DNA of 64,000 nt from Solibacteraceae bacterium (GTDB lineage: Bacteria > Acidobacteriota > Terriglobia > Bryobacterales > Bryobacteraceae). Both the position numbers and the translations under genes were made by a program. The notes beneath the pieces are model-generated. The model was not told the origin of the DNA, searched no databases, and saw nothing but the letters and a program-made list of their open reading frames with translations. Location: the NCBI GenBank assembly GCA_021324015.1, contig JAJPJX010000151.1:62001-126000 (forward strand), given 5' to 3'. Positions 1 through 9,367 of this stretch are shown piece by piece (within the stretch, counting starts at the first letter, position 1; each line of letters begins with the position of its first letter).

Positions 1-1193
1 GCTCCCGGGTCTTCGATATTCACCAGGCGCAGATCGAAGCGCCGGTACAGGTACTGCAAAGCCCCGTGGATGCCCCACACGTTCAGAGCGTCCGGACGTC
101 CGTCGTAAACGAAAGTGCGCACTGCCGGCTCAGACCGCGCCAGCGCCTCCAGTGCCGTCACGTAGCGCCGGTTCTGATCCGCGATCGCCAGCGCCTGGCG
201 GCGGTAGAGCCGCAGGTGCGCGTAGTTCCACGGAATCCACAGCACGAAGAACGCCGCCATTGCCATGCGCGGCGCCCGGTCGGTCGCCACAGCCAGGAGC
301 AGGGCCACCCCGATCAGCGGCACGTAGCAATACGCGCTGAACATGCGCCCTGGCAGAAAGGCCAGAGGAACGAAAAACAGCAGCGTGGCGGCCAGGCACA
401 GCCACACCCGGCGTTCGCGCAGGACCAGCGGCACCAGCGGCAGGGCCAACCCGCCGTAGGGAATCAGAAAGATCTTCCCGGCATAGAACGGGACTGTGGT
501 AGCCAATGCCCGGGGCGTGAATCGGAAGGTGTAATCGTTATCCCGGTTGGGATTCAGCAGCAGTCCCTGGAGCCCGAAGGAAAGCGCCGCCGCGAAGAAA
601 GGGACCAGCGGCTTCCAGCGCTTCTGCCCCAGCCAGAATTCATAACATGCCAGCACCGCCGGCAGCATAACCGCCAGTTCCTTGGATTTGTAGGCCAACC
701 AGAAGGCCAGAAAGCTCAGCACCCATCGCCCGCCAAGATACAGGATCAAGCTCGCCAGGCAGAAGGATCCGCAGAGCAGGTCGAAGACGTACATGGGCTT
801 CCAGTACACGTCGAATGCGGCCATGTGGAAGGCGAAAAACAGCGCCCCCGTCGAGGCGGCGAACGGCGATGCCCCCAGCCGGCGCGCCAGCAGCCACACC
901 AGCCAGACGTTCAGGAAATGCAACAGATGAATAAAGAACACATACCTGGGAAAATCCAGCCCGAAGTGCTTACCCGCCTCGTGAAAGTAGAAGTGTCCCA
1001 CCGGCCGGAAGTTCTGGTGCAGGTATCGCGGCGTGATGAGCGTCTTGCCGAACTCGGAGAGCGGCACCTGCGGCGCCCAACTGATATTGTCGAGCTCGTC
1101 GTCCTGAAAATAGCCCTTGTAAGCACCGCGATTGGCTACCAGAAATAGCGCGGCCATCAGTACGAACAAGGCCAGCCCGGCCCACCGATTCAT
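1..1193 (-). CDS. GT-C/GT39-like polytopic membrane glycosyltransferase, 3' part outside the window
   Basis: About 397 codons are present; the C-terminus runs off the left edge. The protein begins MNRWAGLALFVLMAALFLV, a first membrane helix, followed by a periplasmic loop with the acidic motif YFQDDELDN (residues about 29-37), which matches the first-loop acidic motif of GT-C enzymes that use polyprenyl-phosphate sugars. Further hydrophobic stretches follow (FFIHLLHFLNVWLVWLLARR, LILYLGG, VPFFAAALSFG, LCLAATLLFFVPLAF). Role as a lipid-linked glycosyltransferase is inferred from fold-like features, and substrate is unknown. The ATG at 1193 is preceded by TAGAAT, an 8-nt gap, and no clear Shine-Dalgarno. 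Confidence 0.72.
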   Translation of the reverse strand, partial: MNRWAGLALFVLMAALFLVANRGAYKGYFQDDELDNISWAPQVPLSEFGKTLITPRYLHQNFRPVGHFYFHEAGKHFGLDFPRYVFFIHLLHFLNVWLVWLLARRLGASPFAASTGALFFAFHMAAFDVYWKPMYVFDLLCGSFCLASLILYLGGRWVLSFLAFWLAYKSKELAVMLPAVLACYEFWLGQKRWKPLVPFFAAALSFGLQGLLLNPNRDNDYTFRFTPRALATTVPFYAGKIFLIPYGGLALPLVPLVLRERRVWLCLAATLLFFVPLAFLPGRMFSAYCYVPLIGVALLLAVATDRAPRMAMAAFFVLWIPWNYAHLRLYRRQALAIADQNRRYVTALEALARSEPAVRTFVYDGRPDALNVWGIHGALQYLYRRFDLRLVNIEDPG

Positions 1194-1259
1194 AAGGCTC
1201 TATTCTATCCGGCGTGCCCGGCAATGCTCTCCGGCACCCTCCGGTGCTACAGTTTCCCC

Positions 1260-2510
1260 ATGGAAAACAATTTCACTCGCCGTCACGCACTCCTGGCGGC
1301 CGCGGCGGCTCCCGCCGCCGCTCTGGCCGGCACACCTCCGGGCGACCGTCCGCGCAGCCTCGCTAAGCCCTCCAAGATTACGGGGGTCGAAGTATTGCTT
1401 CTGGAAAAGCCCCTTAAGGAGCGCTTCTGGATGTCCAACGCTCCCATCGGAGGCATGCACCCCAAAGCCTCGCGGTTGATCCTCAAAGTGCACACCGATG
1501 CTGGCATCACCGGCTACGGCGAAGGGAATGGCGGCGCTGCGGACCTGTTCCGCAAGGGCTTTGCGGACCTGTTCCTGGGCGAGGATCCCTTTATGGTAGG
1601 CCGCATCTGGGAGAAAATGTTCGCCGTCACCTACACCCGGGAACTGGTGCAAAAGGGCTGGTCGCGGCCTGGGGTCATCGCGGCCATGGCCCCGGTCGAC
1701 GCCGCCCTGTATGACGTCATGTCCAAAGCCTGCGGCCTGCCGCTGTTCCAGTTCCTGGGCGCCTACCGCAACACCGTCCCGGTCTATGTGACCGGCGGCT
1801 ATTACCGGGAAGGTAAGGGTATCCCCGAACTGGTGAGCGAAATCCGCGGCTACGTCGACCAGGGATTCAACGCCATCAAGCTCAAGGTGGGCGGCATCAG
1901 CGGCGGCTACTCCGTAGAAGACGACTATCAGCGCGTGAAAGCCGTCCGCGAAGCGGTCGGTCCGCAGATCAAACTGATGCTGGACGCCAACAACGGCTGG
2001 GACCTGGCCACGACCATTCAAGCCTCAAACAAAATGTACGGCCTGGACATCACCTGGCTTGAAGAACCGCTCCACTGGTACGACGACGTGGAGGCCCTCA
2101 AGCGGGTCAAGATCAACACCCGCATCCCGTTGGCCTCCGGCGAACAGGAGATGACCCGCTGGGGGGCCCGCCGCCTGATGGAGACCGATGCCATCGACGT
2201 GCTCCAGTTCGATTGCCACGCCCACGCCGGCATCACCGAGTGGCGCAAACTCGCCGGCATGGCGGCCATGAGTCATATCCGCGTGGCGCCGCACCACGAA
2301 CCCCAGGTCCACGGACACCTGCTCGCCTCCGTGCCCAACGGCTATATCCTGGAGTCCTTCGCCAACCCTGACCGCGACCCGTTCTGGTTCGAAATCTACG
2401 ACCGTAAACCGCGCATCGAGAAAAGCGTTCTTTATCTGGACGACACACCCGGCCAGGGCATCGAGTTCAATGCCGCGGCCCTGAAACAATACGGCACGAA
2501 GATTCTCTGA
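1260..2510 (+). CDS. exported enolase-superfamily (mandelate racemase/muconate lactonizing) enzyme
   Basis: 416 aa. The N-terminus MENNFTRRHALLAAAAAP is a Tat-like signal (RRH plus hydrophobic stretch), so export is likely. The barrel carries the superfamily residues: K207-x-K209 (AIKLKVGG), metal ligands D242 (LDANNGWD), E268 (WLEEP) and E295 (ASGEQ), then D318 and H345 (APHHEP), which would form the His-Asp dyad. This predicts abstraction of a proton alpha to a carboxylate, as in sugar-acid dehydratases, racemases or cycloisomerases; the exact substrate cannot be read. The ATG at 1260 is chosen because it starts the signal peptide. A start 36 nt upstream is possible but adds an unlikely leader. 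It converges with the GH36-like gene. Confidence 0.85.
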   Translation: MENNFTRRHALLAAAAAPAAALAGTPPGDRPRSLAKPSKITGVEVLLLEKPLKERFWMSNAPIGGMHPKASRLILKVHTDAGITGYGEGNGGAADLFRKGFADLFLGEDPFMVGRIWEKMFAVTYTRELVQKGWSRPGVIAAMAPVDAALYDVMSKACGLPLFQFLGAYRNTVPVYVTGGYYREGKGIPELVSEIRGYVDQGFNAIKLKVGGISGGYSVEDDYQRVKAVREAVGPQIKLMLDANNGWDLATTIQASNKMYGLDITWLEEPLHWYDDVEALKRVKINTRIPLASGEQEMTRWGARRLMETDAIDVLQFDCHAHAGITEWRKLAGMAAMSHIRVAPHHEPQVHGHLLASVPNGYILESFANPDRDPFWFEIYDRKPRIEKSVLYLDDTPGQGIEFNAAALKQYGTKIL

Positions 2511-2518
2511 GGAGCTGG

Positions 2519-4714
2519 CTAATTGCTGTCGATGATGCGTTTGCCCGGGGGTAGAACACCGCAGTCCCCCGTGTTCGGATCGCACGCAGGGGCTGCCGCC
2601 AACGGCGCTGACATCTGCACCACCGCCGTCTGGTCCGCGCCGGGCGTTACCGCGACGCTGAAGATCTGCGAAGTCGTATCGTAATTCACGGCGCCCACCG
2701 CGCCTTTGACCGCCGTAATGGTGGGTGCCGCCGGCGCGTAGCCGAACAGCGTGCGCGTGCCTTCCCCGGCGGCGAACAGGACCGTTGCCTGCGCTGTGCC
2801 ATCGTCTTGGAATGCCGCGATTCGCTTCTTGCCGAGCGGCACCAGTTGCTGCTGATCCCCTAAGAAGGCGATCCCCGAGTGCCCCACCGGCGCCACGATG
2901 TAATACGCCCGCCCGCTCGCCATCGGCTCGCTGAAAGGCTCCCGCGGAGAAGCCAGCCGCCCGGTTCCCCCGAAGTAATTGTAGATGTACACCTCGCCGG
3001 CGAACCCCAGCGCGTTCGGGCTGAACGACGCAACCGTATCGGCTCCGCGGCTGAAAGCGAACACATATTCCGCCCGGCTGCCGCCGAAATCCGTGTAGGT
3101 GGATGCCACGATGGTGCTGTCTCCGGAGGCCGTTTCGTTCAGATAGCTGGCGTCCATTGGAGCGAGCGGAACGTCCGGTTTCACGATGACCCCATCCTGC
3201 CGCACGGCCAGCAGGAGGTTGGTGGCATTAAGGGTTCCCACACGGTCTCCCACTCCCACCGGGCCTGCCGAAAGCGTGGCCACCAGCAGGTTGTCCAACT
3301 CCCCGCTCATGAAGGCGTCCGCAAATGGATACGCGCCCACGGCGCTGGCCAGCCGCGCGGCGTAAAGAAACGCCGGCCAGCGGTTCCGGTCGAAGCGGTC
3401 CTCGCTGGTGCGGATGGTGGTCAGATTGCTATATTTGCTGGCCTGCAAAAAGTGCCGCGGGGCCGCCATGCAATACTGGATCGTGATGCCCCGCTGAGCC
3501 AGCGACGCCGCCATGTGATCCAGAAACGCGTCCGGGTCGGTCAGATTGAAATCTGTGTGCGCCTGGTCACCCAGCCAGTCCTGCTCATAGGTGGTCACGC
3601 CCGCGTTAGCCAGAAAGCGCGCCACATCGTCCCAATACTTGGGATCCACCGCCACGTTCCCCGACACCTGATACTTCTGCCGGTAGGGGCTGTTGGCGTC
3701 GATCCACCGCGAATGCGTAATCAAAGGGATCCCCAGCTTCTGCTGGAAGCTGCGCAAACTCGGGGTAAACAGCGTCGCCGCGGCATCGTAAGAGTAAATG
3801 CCGTCGCTGATATCCCGCCAGTCGGCGTTCGGCCCCTTCGGATAAAACCAGCTATCCAGTTGCACGTACGCCAGAGGAAGTCCCTGTGCGTGGAAGTCGT
3901 CCCGCACGGCCAGCAGCGTCTGATCGTAGGTTTCCGACGGCTCGGTGTGGTAATAATACGTGGCTCCGCGGTCCGTCCAGTAGCCCAGCCCGCGCAGGCT
4001 GGCGTCCGCGTCGTTGGGGGGGCGGGTCTTGCCGGCCAGGCCGGTGAGAGCATTCCCCCAGGTCTCGAATGCGGCGTTGATCCCGCTGGCCACCGCCAGG
4101 ATCGTCTGGTGGCTCAGGCCCTGGGGCAGCGTCGCAATCTTCGGCGAAATCCCCGTCACGATCTCGTTGTTCGGCCCCCAGGTGGTCTCCGTCACCTGAA
4201 AATCGGAGGCCGCCGACACGATGAACGCGTTCGCCGCGGAATCGAAGAACAGCCACGGGCTGTCTTTCGCAAACCCATAAAACGAGGGCATGGCATAGGG
4301 CCCCGAGTAAGTCACGTGCCTCAAGTTCCGCGGATAGGACGAAAACACCGGAAAAGGGGCCGTGTTGGCGCACCCCCCCGGACAGGTCACCGTGAAAAGC
4401 ACGATCGGCTGGCTGGTGTAGCTGCGAATCGCACCGTGCCTCGGCGCGTCCGACGCCCAGTCGAAGGTGGTTTCGACGTACGGCCCGACGCCGTCGCTGC
4501 CGCTGTCCCACTGGATATTGGCCAGCGGCGCGCCCACATTGCCCTGGAAGGTCCACGCGGGAGATGTGCTTGTCACCGCGTAGACTCCGCTTTCGTCCAC
4601 CCTGACCGCCAGTCCCGCTTCGCTGCCCGCGCTGACGGCGCCGATCAGCGAGGCCGCGCCACCTGCGAGCAACGCGCACACCACCGCGCCGCTCCCCGGA
4701 AATCCCCGTCTCAC
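2519..4714 (-). CDS. secreted GH36-like glycoside hydrolase
   Basis: 731 aa from a GTG start with a hydrophobic signal-like N-terminus (VVCALLAGGAASLIGAVSA). The middle resembles the clan GH-D (alpha-galactosidase-like) barrel: YVQLDSWFYPKG at about 283-294, THSRWID at 333-339, TTYEQDWLG at 374-382 (D379 a candidate nucleophile) and IRTSEDRF at 434-441 (D439 a candidate acid/base). A beta-rich N-terminal domain and a C-terminal beta domain flank it. Family assignment comes from motif shape only; it may be an unclassified relative of GH36 or GH31. It would act on exported or extracellular oligosaccharide, in keeping with the sugar-enzyme context. It ends 8 nt from the convergent enolase-superfamily gene. 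Confidence 0.6.
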   Translation of the reverse strand: MRRGFPGSGAVVCALLAGGAASLIGAVSAGSEAGLAVRVDESGVYAVTSTSPAWTFQGNVGAPLANIQWDSGSDGVGPYVETTFDWASDAPRHGAIRSYTSQPIVLFTVTCPGGCANTAPFPVFSSYPRNLRHVTYSGPYAMPSFYGFAKDSPWLFFDSAANAFIVSAASDFQVTETTWGPNNEIVTGISPKIATLPQGLSHQTILAVASGINAAFETWGNALTGLAGKTRPPNDADASLRGLGYWTDRGATYYYHTEPSETYDQTLLAVRDDFHAQGLPLAYVQLDSWFYPKGPNADWRDISDGIYSYDAAATLFTPSLRSFQQKLGIPLITHSRWIDANSPYRQKYQVSGNVAVDPKYWDDVARFLANAGVTTYEQDWLGDQAHTDFNLTDPDAFLDHMAASLAQRGITIQYCMAAPRHFLQASKYSNLTTIRTSEDRFDRNRWPAFLYAARLASAVGAYPFADAFMSGELDNLLVATLSAGPVGVGDRVGTLNATNLLLAVRQDGVIVKPDVPLAPMDASYLNETASGDSTIVASTYTDFGGSRAEYVFAFSRGADTVASFSPNALGFAGEVYIYNYFGGTGRLASPREPFSEPMASGRAYYIVAPVGHSGIAFLGDQQQLVPLGKKRIAAFQDDGTAQATVLFAAGEGTRTLFGYAPAAPTITAVKGAVGAVNYDTTSQIFSVAVTPGADQTAVVQMSAPLAAAPACDPNTGDCGVLPPGKRIIDSN

Positions 4715-4875
4715 CCCTGGTTGCCCTCGATTCCGTAGCTCAGCGATTCGGATTGTACCGGTTCACACAAATAAGGTGCAAGATGGAACGGTTCTAGATC
4801 ATTGGTAATGGGCTTTTGGTCCTGCAATTTCGCGGTCCCATAGCCGCCCGTGAAAGGACGCGAATCTATGGGAAA

Positions 4876-5529
4876 ATGGCGGTGGAAAGGGAAGCGTTGA
4901 TCGTCGTTGACGGGATCTACTACGCCGTGGCGCTGACCGCCGGTGGTTTGCTGGTGGGATATCTTACCGCCGGTTGGTTTGCTCTGCCCCTGTGGCTTCT
5001 GGCGGCGTTCTGCCTGTACTTTTTCCGGGATCCCGAACGGGCCGTTCCGGAAGGTCCCGTGGCCGTTTCCCCCGCCGACGGCAAGGTGGTGGCAGTGGCG
5101 CCGGAAAGCTCCACCCTCACCCGTATCAGTGTGTTTCTAAACGTCTTTGACGTCCACGTGAACCGCTCCCCCATCGCCGGGATCATCCGCGATGTGCGCT
5201 ACCAAAAGGGTCTTTTCCTGGTGGCCAGCAAGGAGGACGCTTCCAGCCGCAACGAGCAGAACGTGGTCACCGTCCAGGGTGATGGAACCTGCATAGTCTT
5301 CAAGCAGATCGCCGGCCTGATCGCGCGGCGGATCGTTTTTCATAAGAAGCCCGGCGACCGCGTGGCCGTCGGCGAGCGCGTCGGCCTGATCAAGTTCGGC
5401 TCCCGCGTGGATATCCTGCTCGGCCCGGAGTGGGAGATCGTCGTGCGGCCGGGGATGCGGGTTTCCGCCGGATCGAGCGTGCTGGCCCGCCGGCGCGTGG
5501 CGGAGGCCGGCATGGGGTCCATGGCATGA
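4876..5529 (+). CDS. psd: phosphatidylserine decarboxylase proenzyme, short PSD-A type
   Basis: 217 aa. It converts phosphatidylserine to phosphatidylethanolamine at the membrane. An N-terminal membrane hairpin (residues about 14-50) is followed by [11 protein letters not shown] and SPADGKVV, then [14 protein letters not shown], all typical of the family. The maturation site is FGSR at 174-177: cleavage between G175 and S176 would make the pyruvoyl cofactor, the form used by the short PSD-A group rather than the LGST of the long enzymes. The ATG at 4876 fits the family N-terminus; an in-frame ATG 60 nt upstream adds unrelated residues. The stop overlaps the pssA start as ATGA, so the two PE-synthesis genes are translationally coupled. 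Confidence 0.93.
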   Translation: MAVEREALIVVDGIYYAVALTAGGLLVGYLTAGWFALPLWLLAAFCLYFFRDPERAVPEGPVAVSPADGKVVAVAPESSTLTRISVFLNVFDVHVNRSPIAGIIRDVRYQKGLFLVASKEDASSRNEQNVVTVQGDGTCIVFKQIAGLIARRIVFHKKPGDRVAVGERVGLIKFGSRVDILLGPEWEIVVRPGMRVSAGSSVLARRRVAEAGMGSMA

Positions 5530-6416
5530 GCCAACCGGACCCGCGCGCAGACTCGCGCTCGCCGCAGCGGCGCCCCCGCCGCGTGGCCTACGCCTTGCCC
5601 ACCCTGTTCACCGCCGGCAACATCTTCTTGGGATACATCGCCATCCTGCGTGCCTTCCGGGGAGCCATGCTGGCCTCCAGCGGCGCTCCCGGCGCCGACG
5701 CGCAGTTCGAGATCGCCGCCAAAGCCATCGGCTTCGCCGTCCTGCTGGACGGCCTGGATGGGCGCATCGCGCGGCTCACCAACACGGTCAGCGATTTCGG
5801 CCGTGAGATGGATTCCCTGGCGGATGTGATCAGCTTCGGGATCGCCCCCGCGGTGCTGGCTTTCGCCTGGGGCGTCCAGTTCATCGATCCCGGCTTGAAC
5901 CCCTCCTTCCGCCACCAGATTTTTCAGGCCGGCTATTTCGCCGCCTTCCTGTTCCTGCTCTGCGGCGCTGCCCGTCTGGCGCGCTTCAATGTGCAGAAGA
6001 ACCCCGTCCCGAAGAATCCCGGCCGTCCGGACCGCAAATACTTCGTGGGCCTGCCTATTCCCGCCGCCGCCGCCATGGTGGCCGCCGTGGTCTACGCCGC
6101 CGATTGTCAGCCGCTCACCTACTGGCCGTTCGCCGCCCTCTGGATCTCCCTCCTGGCGCTCCTGGGCTTCCTGATGGTCAGTACCTGGCGCTATTACAGT
6201 TTCAAGGGCATCAGCCTTCTGCGCCCCCGCACCCCGCTCATCATCGTGCTGCTTGGGGGCCTGATCTACCTCATCTGGAACTACTCCCAACCGGTGCTTC
6301 TCCTGATGGCCGTGGCCTATGTAGGCAGCGGCATCGCCATCCGCATTGGCGGGATCCTGCGCCGCTATCTGCGCCGCCCGCCGCAAGCCCCGCAGCCGGA
6401 GCATCAGGTTGGCTGA
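5526..6416 (+). CDS. pssA: CDP-diacylglycerol-serine O-phosphatidyltransferase
   Basis: 296 aa integral membrane enzyme making phosphatidylserine from CDP-diacylglycerol and serine, the step before Psd. The CDP-alcohol phosphotransferase signature is complete: D75 and D78 in DGLDGRIAR, then G92, D96 and D100 in [10 protein letters not shown], with exact DG-x2-AR-x8-G-x3-D-x3-D spacing. Multiple hydrophobic segments follow. The ATG at 5526 overlaps the psd stop. Longer in-frame openings upstream lie inside psd and have no family support. The downstream gene starts inside the last codons, so this is the second gene of one operon. Confidence 0.93.
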   Translation: MSQPDPRADSRSPQRRPRRVAYALPTLFTAGNIFLGYIAILRAFRGAMLASSGAPGADAQFEIAAKAIGFAVLLDGLDGRIARLTNTVSDFGREMDSLADVISFGIAPAVLAFAWGVQFIDPGLNPSFRHQIFQAGYFAAFLFLLCGAARLARFNVQKNPVPKNPGRPDRKYFVGLPIPAAAAMVAAVVYAADCQPLTYWPFAALWISLLALLGFLMVSTWRYYSFKGISLLRPRTPLIIVLLGGLIYLIWNYSQPVLLLMAVAYVGSGIAIRIGGILRRYLRRPPQAPQPEHQVG

Positions 6417-7407
6417 ACTCCGCCATCTCGCCCTTGTCGGCAGCGACACGCTCATGGGCCGCGAAGTCCGCGAAGTGGTCGCCTCGAGCGGCTTGCCCGT
6501 CGAACTCAAACTCGTGGCCGGGGAAGAAAGCGAGTCCGGAAAGCTCACCGAGCAAGGAGGGGAACCCGCCCTGGTCTGGAGCCTCGAGGTGGAAAGCCTC
6601 GAAGGCGCCGCGGCGGTCTTCCTGGCGGGCTCGCCCGAGTCTTCGCGTAAAGCGCTGGCCCTTCCCGCCGCGGCGCCGCTGATCGATCTCACGCACGCCG
6701 CCGAAGGCGATCCCCGGGCGCACGTGCGTGCCCCGCGCTTGGAGCCCGCCGGCTACCAGGTGCCCCCCGGTGCTGTCCACGTGGTGGCGCACCCCGCTTC
6801 GCTGGCGCTCGCGTCGGTGCTTCGCCGCCTGCACGCCCGCTATCCGGTGCGCCGCTCCGTGGTGCACGTCTTCGAGCCGGCCAGCGAGCGCGGCTCGGGT
6901 GGCATCGAGGAACTGCAGCGCCAGACCGTGGGCCTGCTCTCCTTCAAAAGCCTTCCCAAAGAGGTTTTCGATGCCCAGCTCAGCTTCAACCTTCTGGCCC
7001 GGTTGGGCGAGGAAGCTCCCGTCTCCCTCGAACAGGTGGAAACGCGCATCGAGCGGGACCTCGCGACCCTGCTTGCCTTCGCCTCCCCCGCCTGCCCGCC
7101 CATGCCTTCTCTGCGCTTGATCCAGGCTCCGGTTTTCCACGGCTACAGCTTCTCCGCCTGGGTCGAATTCGAGCACAATCCCGGCGTCGAGGCCCTGGAA
7201 ACCGCATTGCGGGGGCCCGGCACCGAGGTGCGCGGCCCGGACGTCGCGCCGCCGGACGCCGTAGGGGTGGCCGGCGAGAGCGATATCTCTATCGGAGCCT
7301 TCGCCTCGGACCGGAACGCGCCTCAGGCCTGCTGGTTCTGGATGGCGGCTGACAATTTCCGCCTGGCCGCCGAAAACGCCGTTGCGGTCGCCCGGCAACT
7401 GCTATGA
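6409..7407 (+). CDS. aspartate-semialdehyde dehydrogenase homologue lacking the catalytic Cys (Usg-like)
   Basis: 332 aa from a TTG start overlapping the pssA stop. The N-terminus [20 protein letters not shown] is a semialdehyde-dehydrogenase nucleotide-binding fold (G11, G17). The C-terminal half matches the Asd/ArgC dimerisation domain (VFEPASERGSGGIEEL, LSFNLLARLGEE). The active-site loop that normally reads NPNCST here reads AHPASLAL: residue 130 is Ala where the nucleophilic Cys should be. Catalysis as ASADH is therefore unlikely, as in the E. coli Usg group. Its position between pssA and lptE suggests an envelope-linked role that is not defined. A functional asd is not in this window. 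Confidence 0.82.
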   Translation: MAELRHLALVGSDTLMGREVREVVASSGLPVELKLVAGEESESGKLTEQGGEPALVWSLEVESLEGAAAVFLAGSPESSRKALALPAAAPLIDLTHAAEGDPRAHVRAPRLEPAGYQVPPGAVHVVAHPASLALASVLRRLHARYPVRRSVVHVFEPASERGSGGIEELQRQTVGLLSFKSLPKEVFDAQLSFNLLARLGEEAPVSLEQVETRIERDLATLLAFASPACPPMPSLRLIQAPVFHGYSFSAWVEFEHNPGVEALETALRGPGTEVRGPDVAPPDAVGVAGESDISIGAFASDRNAPQACWFWMAADNFRLAAENAVAVARQLL

Positions 7408-7934
7408 GCCTGTGCCTCCACGGCTTCCGCCTCGCGCTCCCGGCCCTGCTGGTTGCTGCTACGGGCTGCGGCTACCACGTCTCCGGCCACGCCGACCTGC
7501 TCCCGAAACAGATCAAGATCATCGCTGTACCCGCTTTCGGAAACGTCACCACACGCTACAAACTGGCGGAGCGCCTGCCCGCCGATATCACCCGCGAACT
7601 CATCTCCCGCACGCGCTACCAGGTGATCGCCGACCCCAATCAGTCGGATGCCATCCTCACGGGCGCGGTGGTGAATTTTCTCTCCTACCCTACTATTTTC
7701 GACCCCGTCTCGGGGCGCGCTACAGGCATCCAGGTGATCGTGGTTTTGCAGCTCACCTTGACCGAGCGCGCCACCGGCAAGGTGCTGTTCACCCGTCCGC
7801 ACATGGAGGTGCGCGAGCGCTATGAGATCAGCGTCGATCCGCAGGCCTACTTCGACGAGAGCGACGCCGCCTTGCTGCGTCTGAGCCAGGACACGGCGCG
7901 CTCCGTGGTGAGCGCCATTCTGGAAAAATTCTGA
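7404..7934 (+). CDS. lptE: LPS-assembly lipoprotein LptE
   Basis: 176 aa. A signal peptide ends in a lipobox, LLVAATGC, with acylation expected at C22, followed by GYHVSGHADLLPKQIKIIAVPAF, the start typical of LptE (a plug and partner of LptD in outer-membrane LPS insertion). The rest fits the short alpha/beta fold (KLAERLPADITRELI, DAILTGAVVNF, VVVLQLTLTERATGKVLF). The ATG overlaps the previous stop by 4 nt, so it belongs to the psd-pssA operon. It shows that the host is a diderm with LPS. LptE sequences are poorly conserved; the call rests on lipobox, size, GYHVSG motif and holA as neighbour, the classical lptE-holA order. Confidence 0.88.
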   Translation: MSLCLHGFRLALPALLVAATGCGYHVSGHADLLPKQIKIIAVPAFGNVTTRYKLAERLPADITRELISRTRYQVIADPNQSDAILTGAVVNFLSYPTIFDPVSGRATGIQVIVVLQLTLTERATGKVLFTRPHMEVRERYEISVDPQAYFDESDAALLRLSQDTARSVVSAILEKF

Positions 7935-7938
7935 GCCC

Positions 7939-9003
7939 ATGACGCCCGCCCAACTCCTTGCCCGCCTCAAGCGCCGCGACCTTCCGCCCGCGTGCCTGCT
8001 GCTGGGGAGCGAAGCCTACCAGTTGCGGCGCGTCCGCCAGGCCCTGATCCACGCCATCCTGGGCGACGGCCCCGCGGAGGAGGGTCTGACCCGGTACGAC
8101 CTTCAGGAAACCACGCTGGCCGAGGTTCTGGACGACGCCCGATCGCTCTCGCTGTTTGCCGCCCGCCGCGTCATCCTGATCTCGAACGCCGAAGCCGCTC
8201 TGCCTCGCGGCCGCTCCGGCGAGGACAGCGAGGACGGCGAAGCCGCCCCCGGCGGCGCCTCCCTCCTGGCCGCTTACCTGCGCGATCCTTCCCCTGAAGT
8301 CTTGTTGGTATTCGAAGCCACCCGCTTCGATTTCGAAGGCGAGGACAAAAAGAAACTGGAGCGCGTCCGCAAGTTCTACAGCGCCGTCCCCGATGCGGTG
8401 GAACTGCGGCGCCTCTCCGCCGACGAGGCGCGCGCCGAAGCTCAGACCCTGCTTCGCGGCGCCGCCTTCCGGCTCGAGCCCGCCGCCCTCGAACTGCTCA
8501 TCGAGGCTCTCGGCGCCGATTTGCAGCGCATCGCCGTCGAGATCGAGAAAATGGCGCTCTTCGCGCCTCCGGGCAGCGTCCTCACGGTGGACGACATCGC
8601 CACTCTGGTCCCCGATGCTCGCACCACGACTGTTTTCGCCCTGGTCAGCTCCCTCGGCCGGCGGGACCGTGTGCGCTCGCTCCAGATCCTGGACACCCTG
8701 GCGCGCGAAGGCGAATACCTCCCGCTGGCGCTGGCTTTTCTCTCCACGCAGTTCCGCATGGCCCTGGTGGCCAGGGAGGCCGGCCTGCGCAACTCCCAGC
8801 AGGTGCAGGCGCACTTCAGCCGCATGGGCATACCCATGTGGCCGTCCCGCGCTGAACAGGTCTGCCAGACCGTAACGCGCTTCTCCCGGGAACAGCTCGA
8901 ACGGGCCATGAAACTGACTTTTGAAGCAGACAGGGGACTGCGCGACGCCCGGCCGGACGACCGCATCGTGATGGAAGAGTTTATCCTGCGCGTGACCGCG
9001 TGA
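7939..9003 (+). CDS. holA: DNA polymerase III subunit delta
   Basis: 354 aa, usual length for HolA, the clamp-loader subunit that opens the beta sliding clamp. N-terminus MTPAQLLARLKRRDLPPACLLLGSEAYQLRRVRQAL fits the delta domain I; the centre carries DPSPEVLLVFEATRFD and FRLEPAALELLIEALGADLQRIAVEIEKMALF, the domain II/III boundary; the C-terminus holds the family run RVTAD-less helix bundle ending REQLERAMKLTFEADRGLR. It starts 4 nt after lptE, continuing the operon, and converges with rpsT. Confidence 0.92.
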   Translation: MTPAQLLARLKRRDLPPACLLLGSEAYQLRRVRQALIHAILGDGPAEEGLTRYDLQETTLAEVLDDARSLSLFAARRVILISNAEAALPRGRSGEDSEDGEAAPGGASLLAAYLRDPSPEVLLVFEATRFDFEGEDKKKLERVRKFYSAVPDAVELRRLSADEARAEAQTLLRGAAFRLEPAALELLIEALGADLQRIAVEIEKMALFAPPGSVLTVDDIATLVPDARTTTVFALVSSLGRRDRVRSLQILDTLAREGEYLPLALAFLSTQFRMALVAREAGLRNSQQVQAHFSRMGIPMWPSRAEQVCQTVTRFSREQLERAMKLTFEADRGLRDARPDDRIVMEEFILRVTA

Positions 9004-9009
9004 CCCGCG

Positions 9010-9279
9010 TCAGGCCTGCTGGAGGGCCTTTACACGCAGGTGCAGCTTGGACTTGTAGCGAGCCGCGGTGTTCTTCTTGATGATCCCGATCTTCGCCGAC
9101 CGGTCGATGATGGAAAAGGTCCGGGACAGCAACTCACCAGCAGCCTTGGCATCCTTCGACGCCAGCACCCGGCGCATGGCGCGGATCTGGTGCCGCAGCC
9201 GGGTCTTGCTTTGCCGGTTGTATGCCGTCCGCTTTTCGTCTTGCCGAATTCGCTTGAGCGCGGAAAAATGATTCGCCAT
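9010..9279 (-). CDS. rpsT: 30S ribosomal protein S20
   Basis: 89 aa, highly basic and helical, [22 protein letters not shown] at the start, matching S20 in size and layout (the KR-rich N-terminal helix, then three helices ending [18 protein letters not shown]). It binds 16S rRNA during early 30S assembly. It stands alone, converging with holA 6 nt away. AAGGAT lies about 13 nt upstream of the ATG, a rather distant Shine-Dalgarno. Confidence 0.96.
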   Translation of the reverse strand: MANHFSALKRIRQDEKRTAYNRQSKTRLRHQIRAMRRVLASKDAKAAGELLSRTFSIIDRSAKIGIIKKNTAARYKSKLHLRVKALQQA

Positions 9280-9367
9280 CGAGACTAACTTAAATCCTTA
9301 CAGAAAAGTCGAGACCTTCAGCATAGCGCAGCCATCCGCATCCCGGCAACCGGGACCTTCCGCCGGA

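Noticed and set aside
66-1148. Plus-strand open frame of 360 codons
   Set aside because: It is antisense to a membrane protein gene with a clear start and hydrophobic segments; its own product is Gln/Arg/His-rich without any family likeness, typical of a high-GC shadow frame.
5340-6692. Minus-strand open frame of 450 codons
   Set aside because: Opposite psd, pssA and the ASADH-like gene, whose catalytic motifs are plain on the other strand.
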